Source: Gammaproteobacteria bacterium
Lineage (GTDB): Bacteria > Pseudomonadota > Gammaproteobacteria > Pseudomonadales > Pseudohongiellaceae
DNA length: 8,707 bases
Direction: 5' to 3'
Assembly: GCA_003451715.1 (NCBI GenBank)
Contig: DMJN01000190.1
Span: 1-8,707 of the forward strand
Positions within the stretch are counted from its first letter, which is position 1. Each line of letters starts with the position of its first letter. A program made the translations under genes and the position numbers. Under the pieces are notes generated by a model. The model made no database searches. It was not told the DNA's origin and saw only the letters and a list, made by a program, of their open reading frames with translations. This document shows positions 1 to 6,160 of the stretch, piece by piece.

Positions 1-284
1 TCCACTTCGCCTTTTTCCAGAATCGGAATCTCATTCAAGATGGTCGAATCACGTAGATGACGCCTGCTGATCTTCTGATCCTGAAACAGTTGTCGGTAAT
101 AAGGAACGACGTCATAACAGTGCTGCAGGACTTTTCTTAGGGCTTGGGCCTGGTACTGCTGTTGGAGTTCAGGGGAGAGAAATTCATTACTTAACAGCAA
201 CTCGTCAAAGCGAGGCGTGTCCCGCTTCGATTTAATCCGCCAACACTTATTGGCTTCCAATTCTGTTTCCAGATTTGTAGGCAT
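1..284 (-). CDS. PaaK/CapK-like AMP-forming ligase family protein, N-terminal part (runs off left edge)
   Basis: The minus strand is open from ATG at 284-282 to the window edge, giving 94 codons plus two bases. The visible part has a charged start, a Gln-rich helix (about residues 38-48), then LRKVLQHCYDVVPYYRQLF (49-67) and a short IPILEKGEV segment (86-94). This order (basic helix, VPYYR, then an IP-x-L-x-K element) is typical of the N-terminus of phenylacetate-CoA ligase and CapK/coenzyme F390 synthetase-like adenylating enzymes. The AMP-binding core lies outside the window, so the substrate cannot be called. The gene begins 7 bases after the cobO stop, so it is probably co-transcribed with btuB and cobO and under the same riboswitch. 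No clear Shine-Dalgarno precedes this ATG, so translation may be coupled to cobO. The family call is from recognition of the N-terminal pattern only. Confidence 0.62.
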   Translation of the reverse strand, partial: MPTNLETELEANKCWRIKSKRDTPRFDELLLSNEFLSPELQQQYQAQALRKVLQHCYDVVPYYRQLFQDQKISRRHLRDSTILNEIPILEKGEV

Positions 285-291
285 ATTCTAG

Positions 292-900
292 TTAGTAGTC
301 GATGCCCTTCTGAACCTTAACTCCGGCATGAAAGGCATGTTTGGTTTCGTTCAGTTCCGATACCGTGTCTGCCAATTCCAACAATTCCTTCGAGGCGTTG
401 CGCCCGGTAATCACGACGTGTTGATTCGGTGGTCGATTCTCTAATGCGCTTAAAACCGTTGGTTTGTCGAGATAGCCGTAGGTGAGCATATAGGTCAGCT
501 CATCGAGGACAACTAAATCAACCGATTCATCCTGCAACAGCGCTGCTGCCTTTTCCCAGGTAGCAACTGCTGCCGCAATATCTCTCTCTCGGTCTTGCGT
601 GTCCCAGGTAAAACCGGTGTTCATGACATGAAATTCCACCAGAGGATTTTCTTCGAAGAGCAGGCGTTCTCCACAATCCCAAGACCCCTTGATGAATTGA
701 ACGACGCCACAGCGCATACCGTGGCCAACGCTTCTAGCCAGCATGCCGAAAGCGGAAGTGCTCTTGCCCTTGCCATTACCGGTTAACACCACCAGCAGAC
801 GCTTATCGATGGTCGCCTGCGCGATCTTGCTATCGATATGCTGCTTCTTTCTCTGCATGGCCTTCTTGTGGCGTTCATTGCGTTGTTCGGATTTAGACAC
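292..900 (-). CDS. cobO: Cob(I)yrinic acid a,c-diamide / corrinoid adenosyltransferase (CobO/BtuR/CobA type)
   Basis: This cytoplasmic enzyme transfers the 5'-deoxyadenosyl group of ATP to Co(I) corrinoids, making adenosylcobalamin or its precursors. The 202-aa product has the usual family length. It has a basic N-terminal helix (residues 1-28), the P-loop GNGKGKST (41-48) in the inverted style of this family, a FIKGSWDCGE segment, the Walker B-like DLVVLDELTYML, a VVITGRNA strand and the C-terminal KGIDY ending seen in CobO/BtuR proteins. The start is GTG at 900-898, chosen because GGAG lies 8 bases upstream and the family N-terminus begins there. It sits 33 bases after btuB on the same strand and reads on into the ligase gene 7 bases later, so it belongs to the B12-riboswitch operon. 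Its role could be in salvage or in de novo synthesis. The sequence does not separate the two. Confidence 0.96.
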   Translation of the reverse strand: MSKSEQRNERHKKAMQRKKQHIDSKIAQATIDKRLLVVLTGNGKGKSTSAFGMLARSVGHGMRCGVVQFIKGSWDCGERLLFEENPLVEFHVMNTGFTWDTQDRERDIAAAVATWEKAAALLQDESVDLVVLDELTYMLTYGYLDKPTVLSALENRPPNQHVVITGRNASKELLELADTVSELNETKHAFHAGVKVQKGIDY

Positions 901-933
901 GGTTTTTGCTCCGTACGATGCTATTGGATTCGC

Positions 934-2811
934 CTAGAAGCTTGCTCGAACACCGATATAGGAAGCTCGCTCCGGCGAATTGTAGTCGAGAATTTCCTGA
1001 TAATCTTCGTCAAAGGCATTTTCAATCCTTGCGTATATCTCGATTGACTGGGTAAGAGTAAAACTGGCAGTTATGTCCAGTACCTCGAAATCATCCAGAG
1101 CGTAGTCTACCGGGCTGCCAAAAAATGCATCTACGGCATCCTTCGAGATACGATAGAATGCGTTCAAGTTTAATCGATCATTCAAGCCTGTATAAGATAC
1201 TCCAACATTTGCCAATTTCTCCGGCCTTCTTACGCGTTGTTGTCCGTTCGGACGTTTCGTTTCATTGAATGTGTAATTTCCTTGAAGCTGCCAATTTGGA
1301 TTCAGGCTGTAGTTAGCAGTCAATTCGAATCCTTCTGAGGTGCTGACACCCAGATCCTGTAAATAACCGCTAAAGGACGCCGCATCGAAATAGATGGCGT
1401 CTTCGACTTCTTGATCGAAATACACGGCTTCGAGACGTAGATCATTGCCGATGAAATATTCGGCACCTATCTCAAAACCCTCACTATTTTCTTCTTTCAA
1501 GTCAACCAGAGAAGCCGGTGGATAAGCAAAGAATCCGCTATTGTAGGCGATTTCCGACAGGCTGGGAGCACGGAAGCCGGTGCCGAAGCTGGCTTTGAAT
1601 TTCAGGGTATTGCCGCTGACTAGATCCATCAAATAGGCAGTACTGATTCGGTAGCTGGTGTGACTGCCAAAATCATCATTATCATCCTGCCGTACACCTG
1701 CGGTAAAGAAGAAGTTATCGGAGAAGTCACTCAATACATCCACGTAGTAGCCTTCGTTGTCACGCTCTTCTCCATTGGCGAGTTCTTCCTCGAAATCGGC
1801 GCCAAAGATCAGATTGAATCCGGACAGCTTGTTCAGACTGCCGATGTATTCCACTCTATTCAACTCGCCGACTGTACTGAATCCCGCTATGCCGAGTGCG
1901 TAGTTTTGTGTGTCGGAATCGGTGGATGAGTAGGCAAGTGCATGGCTCATGTTCTCATTCCTGTAACTGCCTGAGATTCTGGTGGCTTCCAGGTCGTAGT
2001 CAGTATCACAATCATGCACCGTTGTGCCTGAGAAACATCCGTCGAATTCTGTCTCGCCCTGAACATCGCGATGTACTATATCGAAGCGGAAACCCTCACC
2101 CAGATTAAAGCCCGCCCTTGCATGCACAGTGATATTGCTATAGCCGTCATCATCTACGAGCACTGCATCGGAATTGCGTGTGTTGAAACCATCAGTCTCA
2201 AAATCTGTTGCCGTGACGTAGAAGTCTGCAATGTCGTTGCCTCCACCGATTGAGGCCGCAAGCTGATGGGTTCCAAATTTGCCAGAGTGTCCATCCAATG
2301 AGCCGCTTAGCCCTTCAATATCACGTCTTGAGCTGATATTGATCACGCCACCCGCATCCGCCCCATAGCTCAGTCCCTGAGGACCTCGCAGCACTTCGAT
2401 CTTGTCTATCCCGGCGCTCATCACGTGTGCAAGTTTTGGCCCGACCTGTGTGCCAGCCGGATCGGATAGTTTCAGGCCATCGAACAGCACGAGCGTGCGG
2501 AAGCCTTCTTCGCCACGAATTCGTAGAGAGGTTTGTGTGCCCGTGCCTCCGCTTCGGCTTACGCCGATGGCAGGTAATTGCCGAATCACATCGGTGAGCG
2601 CGGAATTGCCATAGGCCCGAATTTCCTGCTCATCTAAAACAGAGACCGATGTGCCTATTTGTTTTAGTGGCACTGGTAGGCGGTTCGCGACCACTACAAT
2701 CTCTTCTAATGGGTTTTCAGTTGCTTGACTTGACATCGTTTGCCCCTGGGTGGGGCTTTGCATTAACAAAGCGATCGCTGAGCCGGTAAGAAGTGTTAGT
2801 GTGACTTTCAT
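934..2811 (-). CDS. btuB: TonB-dependent outer-membrane vitamin B12 receptor BtuB
   Basis: The 625-aa product is close in size to enterobacterial BtuB. A signal peptide covers about residues 1-23. A TonB-box-like EEIVVVANR (36-44) leads into the plug domain (about 45-163), with the plug hallmarks LRIRGEEGFRTLVLFDG and VLRGPQGLSYGADAGGVINI. The rest is a beta barrel of alternating amphipathic strands, ending in NAFDEDYQ and a terminal Phe, the outer-membrane assembly signal. An Asp-rich loop VDDDGYSN (219-226) resembles the calcium-binding extracellular loop of BtuB. Two cysteines, C259 and C268, the only ones I see, could form a loop disulfide. The assignment to B12 rather than another ligand rests on the cobalamin riboswitch directly upstream and on cobO downstream. 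The ATG at 2811-2809 has only a weak GGGA upstream, embedded in GGGAACCC, which the leader may sequester. It transports corrinoids using TonB-ExbBD energy, and those genes are not in the window. Confidence 0.95.
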   Translation of the reverse strand: MKVTLTLLTGSAIALLMQSPTQGQTMSSQATENPLEEIVVVANRLPVPLKQIGTSVSVLDEQEIRAYGNSALTDVIRQLPAIGVSRSGGTGTQTSLRIRGEEGFRTLVLFDGLKLSDPAGTQVGPKLAHVMSAGIDKIEVLRGPQGLSYGADAGGVINISSRRDIEGLSGSLDGHSGKFGTHQLAASIGGGNDIADFYVTATDFETDGFNTRNSDAVLVDDDGYSNITVHARAGFNLGEGFRFDIVHRDVQGETEFDGCFSGTTVHDCDTDYDLEATRISGSYRNENMSHALAYSSTDSDTQNYALGIAGFSTVGELNRVEYIGSLNKLSGFNLIFGADFEEELANGEERDNEGYYVDVLSDFSDNFFFTAGVRQDDNDDFGSHTSYRISTAYLMDLVSGNTLKFKASFGTGFRAPSLSEIAYNSGFFAYPPASLVDLKEENSEGFEIGAEYFIGNDLRLEAVYFDQEVEDAIYFDAASFSGYLQDLGVSTSEGFELTANYSLNPNWQLQGNYTFNETKRPNGQQRVRRPEKLANVGVSYTGLNDRLNLNAFYRISKDAVDAFFGSPVDYALDDFEVLDITASFTLTQSIEIYARIENAFDEDYQEILDYNSPERASYIGVRASF

Positions 2812-2939
2812 TTTGGGTTCCCAATGAATCTGCTAGCCATCGTTGGCAAGAATGCATTCAGTTTCATGAGGGAGGCTGCGGCAGATGAACCCGGCCTGGG
2901 TTCAACCACTGATGTAGCCCTCCGCTGCATCCAGGTAGT
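2812..2939 (-). promoter_or_regulatory. btuB leader expression platform with competing GAACCC/GGGTTC helices
   Basis: This is the RNA between the btuB aptamer and the btuB ATG. In minus-strand RNA, UGAACCC (2904-2898) and GGGUUCA (2892-2886) form a perfect 7-bp stem with a 5-nt loop, AGGCC. A second GAACCC (2820-2815) lies inside the GGGAACCC just before the start codon and could pair with the same GGGUUC. No U-tract follows the hairpin, so control of translation is more likely than termination. Which state B12 favours is inference. The loop could also be the element that kisses the aptamer, as in known cobalamin riboswitches. Confidence 0.6.
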
Positions 2940-3089
2940 AACTTTTCAGGCTGGTATCGGACTTGGCAGCAACTCATGTATTCGGTTAGTTCAATGAATA
3001 CAGATTCGCTCATTACCGTTGCGGGGGCAGTGTTGGAATCGCACCAACTTCCCAATTAATCTGGCTGATGCCAGATACCTGATAAAGTT
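2940..3089 (-). promoter_or_regulatory. Cobalamin riboswitch aptamer upstream of btuB
   Basis: Read on the minus strand, this shows the ordered conserved elements of the cobalamin (B12-element) riboswitch. P1 is formed by AACTTTATCAGG (3089-3078) and CCTGAAAAGTT (2950-2940). A P2 hairpin CTGG-CATCAG-CCAG lies at 3074-3061, followed by GGGAA and GGTGCGATTCC. The diagnostic core GCCCCCGCAACGGTAA is at 3028-3013, and the B12-box-like GCCAAGTCCGATACCAGCC at 2967-2949. The known role of this class is to bind adenosyl- or other cobalamins and repress the downstream gene. Here it should govern btuB, cobO and the ligase gene. The segment between GGTGCGA and the core is compact, unlike the partner riboswitch. 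Confidence 0.95.
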
Positions 3090-3126
3090 TTGTTCCGTGG
3101 CCAATCCAGACCATGGAATCGCGCGC

Positions 3127-3155
3127 AGTCTATAGTTTCGAAACAGATTAGTCAA
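3127..3155 (-). promoter_or_regulatory. Putative sigma70 promoter for the btuB operon
   Basis: On the minus strand TTGACT (3155-3150) is a good -35 box. The -10 is either TATAGA (3134-3129, 15-nt spacer) or TAGACT (3132-3127, 17-nt spacer), both 4 of 6 matches. Transcription would start near 3120, about 30 bases before the aptamer P1 strand. The spacer contains the perfect 10-bp palindrome GTTTCGAAAC (3135-3144), which could be an operator or chance. The position is sensible, but the -10 is ambiguous. Confidence 0.5.
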
Positions 3156-3185
3156 TTAGCCTACAGTCGTTGTTCATGGCTAACT

Positions 3186-3214
3186 TTGACGAGTCGATGG
3201 TCACTGCATATAAT
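3186..3214 (+). promoter_or_regulatory. Strong sigma70 promoter for the cobQ-btuCDF operon
   Basis: TTGACG (3186-3191) and a perfect TATAAT (3209-3214) are separated by exactly 17 bases. The expected start site, 6 to 8 bases downstream, is about 3221, which places the first bases of the transcript at the P1 strand of the riboswitch (3223). This fit between promoter and aptamer supports both calls. Confidence 0.85.
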
Positions 3215-3220
3215 CAGCTG

Positions 3221-3390
3221 CGCTTCAGGTGCCCTTAATCGCAAGCGTCTTGTGCGGTTTGGGTTAAACGGGAACGTCGGTGCGAAAGATTACTTCAACG
3301 AAGCTACATTCCAAGCCGCGGCTGCCCCCGCAACGGTAACCAACCATGCACACTCTATGCATAGATGGGAGCCCGATACCGGCCTGAAAG
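3221..3390 (+). promoter_or_regulatory. Cobalamin riboswitch aptamer upstream of cobQ
   Basis: This is a second B12 element, on the plus strand. P1 is CTTCAGG (3223-3229) with CCTGAAAG (3383-3390). A GCAAG/CTTG-containing hairpin lies at about 3241-3255. CGGGAAC and GGTGCGA follow at about 3269-3285. The core GCCCCCGCAACGGTAA (3324-3339) is identical over 16 nt to the btuB riboswitch. The B12 box GAGCCCGATACCGGCCTG lies at about 3369-3386. Between GGTGCGA and the core there is a longer arm (about 3286-3323) than in the btuB copy. An optional stem CCAT...ATGG lies between the core and the B12 box. It should repress cobQ-btuCDF when B12 is plentiful. Confidence 0.95.
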
Positions 3391-3632
3391 ACAACGGCCT
3401 GGAAGGTCTGTCTCTTGTGCATTGGATGAGGAGGGCTCTACTCCTCTCAGTTTGACGATTAAGCGGAGGGCTTGTCGGAGGTGGTTCACAAGAACCGCGT
3501 TTGTCTGTATCTCCTTTCTTATTCTCTTTCTGCCGCCACTGATGCTTAGTAGCTGAGTGAATGGCATCAGGTAAATTGGGATCGACTTGTAATGATTGCT
3601 CATACAAGCAAAGCGCAGTGTGTATTCTGTAA
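3391..3632 (+). promoter_or_regulatory. Long 5' leader/expression platform between riboswitch and cobQ
   Basis: This stretch of about 240 bases has no supportable gene. Hairpin A pairs 3389-3393 and 3396-3399 with 3405-3408 and 3409-3413 around loop TGGAA. It shares two bases with P1. Hairpin B is GAGGAG (3428-3433) with CTCCTC (3441-3446), and it buries a perfect AGGAGG (3429-3434). Hairpin C is a 7-bp stem with one wobble pair (3481-3487 with 3492-3498) around ACAA, followed by a weak T-rich run, and could be a poor intrinsic terminator. A 9-codon open frame starts at ATG 3425 and reads MRRALLLSV, without a ribosome-binding site. No clear Shine-Dalgarno is seen just before cobQ. The last 80 bases read on the other strand like a TPR fragment. 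Confidence 0.5.
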
Positions 3633-5111
3633 ATGAAACCTTCAGTACTCATGGTGCAAGGCACCACCTCAGACGCAGGCAAGAGCATTCTTGTGGCTGG
3701 ACTGTGTCGTGTATTGGCACGCGAGGGAGTTCGCGTTGCACCCTTCAAACCACAAAACATGGCACTGAATAGTGGAGTCACCCGCGAAGGGGGTGAAATC
3801 GGCAGGGCGCAGGCTTTGCAGGCACAGGCCTGTTTTCTGGAACCATCCACCGACATGAACCCAGTGCTTATCAAGCCGGAGAAAGATGCCAGTGCACAAA
3901 TTGTCATACATGGCCAGGCTCGTAATCGGATGGATGCGGAATCTTATCACGGCTTCAAGGCTGAAGCGCTGGATTTTGTTCTCGAGTCGTTTCAACGATT
4001 AGCTTCTGAGTATGAAGTCCTCATAGTGGAGGGTGCAGGGAGCCCGGCTGAGATTAATCTGCGTGACAATGACATCGCCAATATGGGTTTTGCCGAGGCA
4101 GTGGATTGCCCCGTGATCCTTGTAGCCGACATCGATCGCGGCGGTGTATTCGCACATCTGGTGGGGACACTAGAACTGTTGTCGGACTCCGAGCGAAATC
4201 GCGTATGTGGCATGGTAATAAATAATTTCAGGGGTGATATCAATCTGCTATTACCGGGAAATGAATGGTTGCAAGACAGGGTAATGAAACCCGTCATTGG
4301 CGTATTGCCCTATTTACAGAATTTTTACCTCGACGCCGAGGATGCCATCTCCCAGCAACAGCTTTTAAATTCCGATGCTGAAAAACTACGAGTTGTGGTG
4401 ATAGTCTTGCCACGAATCAGCAACCACACCGACTTCGATGCCTTACGCCTGCATGAACAAGTCGATCTTAAGTATGTCGGGCCAAAACAGCTCATCCCGG
4501 CCTGCGACCTCATCATTGTGCCGGGCAGCAAGAATGTCCGCGCCGATCTGGAACAGATGCTGGCCAGTGGCCAGGCCGATTCCATAAGAACTCATCTGCG
4601 TTATGGTGGCAAAGTGTTGGGAATCTGCGGTGGCTACCAAATGCTGGGCACAGAGATTTGTGATCCCGATGGAGTCGAGGATGCTCCGGGGACTTCCGCC
4701 GGTTTAGGTCTGATCAGCATGTCGACGACACTGACTCCTGCCAAAAAGTTGCAGCAGCGACAGGGTATCCTCTGCATGGGACAGGTAGAGGTTTCTGGTT
4801 ATGAGATTCATTGCGGAATCTCATCGGGTGAAGGTCTAGAAACGCCTTTGATTCAATTTGAGGATGGGTGCAGCGATGGTGCAATTAGTGCCGACGGCAA
4901 GATCATCGGCACTTATCTGCACGGACTGTTCGACGATCCTGCAGCACTTCGAATTCTGCTCAATTGGGCGGGACTTGAGACCAGCCATACTGTCGATGTG
5001 AATGCTCTTCGAGAAGAGCAATTGGAAAGATTGACAGATACCTTGCTTGAAGAACTGGATCTGAACCTGCTTTTCCCGGATGTCTTTCCGTGCTCGAGGG
5101 AGGTCTCGTAA
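3633..5111 (+). CDS. cobQ: Adenosylcobyric acid synthase (glutamine-hydrolysing), CobQ/CbiP
   Basis: The enzyme amidates the b, d, e and g carboxylates of adenosylcobyrinic acid a,c-diamide with glutamine and ATP, giving adenosylcobyric acid in the cytoplasm. The 492-aa length is normal. The N-terminal dethiobiotin-synthetase-like ATPase domain (about 1-235) has the P-loop [10 protein letters not shown] (9-18), [11 protein letters not shown] (37-47), MNPVLIKP and [21 protein letters not shown] (132-152). The C-terminal class I glutamine amidotransferase domain (about 255-450) has the nucleophile Cys332 in [10 protein letters not shown] and His430 in GTYLHGLFD. All key residues are present. 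An in-frame TAA directly precedes the ATG, so the frame cannot extend upstream. A clear Shine-Dalgarno is missing. Its stop TAA shares its last base with the btuC ATG, so it is the first gene of the transporter operon. That is notable because CobQ belongs to synthesis or salvage, not transport. Confidence 0.97.
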   Translation: MKPSVLMVQGTTSDAGKSILVAGLCRVLAREGVRVAPFKPQNMALNSGVTREGGEIGRAQALQAQACFLEPSTDMNPVLIKPEKDASAQIVIHGQARNRMDAESYHGFKAEALDFVLESFQRLASEYEVLIVEGAGSPAEINLRDNDIANMGFAEAVDCPVILVADIDRGGVFAHLVGTLELLSDSERNRVCGMVINNFRGDINLLLPGNEWLQDRVMKPVIGVLPYLQNFYLDAEDAISQQQLLNSDAEKLRVVVIVLPRISNHTDFDALRLHEQVDLKYVGPKQLIPACDLIIVPGSKNVRADLEQMLASGQADSIRTHLRYGGKVLGICGGYQMLGTEICDPDGVEDAPGTSAGLGLISMSTTLTPAKKLQQRQGILCMGQVEVSGYEIHCGISSGEGLETPLIQFEDGCSDGAISADGKIIGTYLHGLFDDPAALRILLNWAGLETSHTVDVNALREEQLERLTDTLLEELDLNLLFPDVFPCSREVS

Positions 5112-6151
5112 TGGGAAGAGTGGGAGTCCGCAAGGTAATGACAGTGCTGCTGGTGTCTGTTCCTGCCGTCATTCTGTTATACCTGGCGCTTGGGCCTACA
5201 GTGATATCCCCCCTGCTGCTGTTCAATTCTTCCGCCACATCGGCAGATCCAATGCTGGCCAGAGACGCCCTTATCCTATCCGCTATTCGCTTACCGAGAG
5301 TTCTAATGGCTGGCCTGGTAGGGGCGAGTCTGGCGTGTTGCGGCGCGGCGATGCAGGGCTTGTTTCGAAATCCATTGGCTGATCCTTCGCTGATTGGCGT
5401 GTCGAGCGGTGCCTCGGCCGGCGCGAGTTTCGCCATCGTTTTCGGTGCCAGTTGGATCGACAGCAGTGCGGTGCTCGGCTTGTCAGTAGTGAGTCTTGGC
5501 GCAGTGGCGGGAGCAACGATCGCCGTATTTCTGGTGTATCGCCTGGCCACCAATCGCTACGGGACATCGGTGGTAACCATGTTGCTCAGTGGGGTTGCTA
5601 TTGGAGCCGTGGCCAGTGCGCTGAACAGCCTGTTCAGCTATTTCGCCGACAGCGATATGTTGCGGCGCATCAGTATCTGGGCGATGGGCAATCTGGACGG
5701 CGCCACCTGGGAGCGGGTATTTCTCGTCTTTGTTGTCGCACTCATTCTGTGCTGGCGCTTGCCGCAGCATTGCAGAGCGCTCAATGCCTTTCTCCTGGGC
5801 GAATCTGAAGCACGCTATCTGGGCATTGAAGTGGAGCGCGTGAAGAAGGAACTGGTACTAATTACGGCCCTGGCGGTAGGGATCGGTGTCGTAGTCTGTG
5901 GCAATATCGCCTTCGTGGGTTTAGTGGTGCCACACATACTACGCAGTCTGATTGGACCGGATCATCGGACACTTATACCGGCCTCCGCGTTGGCTGGGGC
6001 GATATTGCTTATAGTTGCAGACATGGTTGCACGAACAGTTATTGCACCGGCTGAATTGCCGGCTGGAATTCTTACCTCTCTGGTTGGCGCTCCGGTTTTC
6101 TTTTTTCTGCTGGTGAAAAGTAAAGTGCTTAATAATCCGGAGCGACTCTAG
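5111..6151 (+). CDS. btuC: Vitamin B12 ABC transporter permease (FecCD family), BtuC
   Basis: This is an inner-membrane permease of the FecCD/BtuC family, expected to have about ten transmembrane helices and to act as a dimer with two BtuD. The 346-aa product has a first hydrophobic helix near the N-terminus. It then has the family signature RLPRVLMAGLVGASLA followed by GLFRNPLADPSLIGVSSGAS, and the late GNIAFVGLVVPHILRSLIGPDHR, the region that couples to the ATPase. A start at GTG 5090 would also be in frame, but ATG 5111 has a perfect GGAGGT (5099-5104) six bases upstream, so I chose it. It overlaps the cobQ stop by one base. The FRNPLADPSLIGVSSG form is closer to what I know of HmuU-type heme permeases than to E. 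coli BtuC. The B12 role is inferred from the riboswitch and neighbours. Confidence 0.93.
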   Translation: MGRVGVRKVMTVLLVSVPAVILLYLALGPTVISPLLLFNSSATSADPMLARDALILSAIRLPRVLMAGLVGASLACCGAAMQGLFRNPLADPSLIGVSSGASAGASFAIVFGASWIDSSAVLGLSVVSLGAVAGATIAVFLVYRLATNRYGTSVVTMLLSGVAIGAVASALNSLFSYFADSDMLRRISIWAMGNLDGATWERVFLVFVVALILCWRLPQHCRALNAFLLGESEARYLGIEVERVKKELVLITALAVGIGVVVCGNIAFVGLVVPHILRSLIGPDHRTLIPASALAGAILLIVADMVARTVIAPAELPAGILTSLVGAPVFFFLLVKSKVLNNPERL

Positions 6152-6160
6152 GACGACGTG

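Noticed and set aside
2864..3055. 63-codon minus-strand open frame upstream of btuB
   Set aside because: It covers the btuB riboswitch aptamer and expression platform and has no protein-like features.
3090..3455. 121-codon plus-strand open frame in the divergent region
   Set aside because: It runs through the cobQ promoter and the whole riboswitch aptamer, has no family-like sequence, and is explained by RNA structure.
3290..3907. 205-codon minus-strand open frame
   Set aside because: It is antisense to the cobQ riboswitch and the cobQ start; only a short TPR-like stretch is notable and is reported as a possible relic.
5003..5020. Hairpin with 7-bp arms TGCTCTT/AAGAGCA and loop CGAG within cobQ
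   Set aside because: It lies inside conserved coding sequence near the cobQ 3' end with no T-run; most likely chance from codon choice.
5090..5110. Upstream GTG start for btuC, adding seven residues
   Set aside because: The perfect GGAGGT at 5099-5104 is correctly spaced only for ATG 5111.
4960..5553. 197-codon minus-strand open frame opposite cobQ/btuC
   Set aside because: It spans the junction of two certain genes in antisense and has Arg/Ala/Thr/Pro-rich shadow composition.
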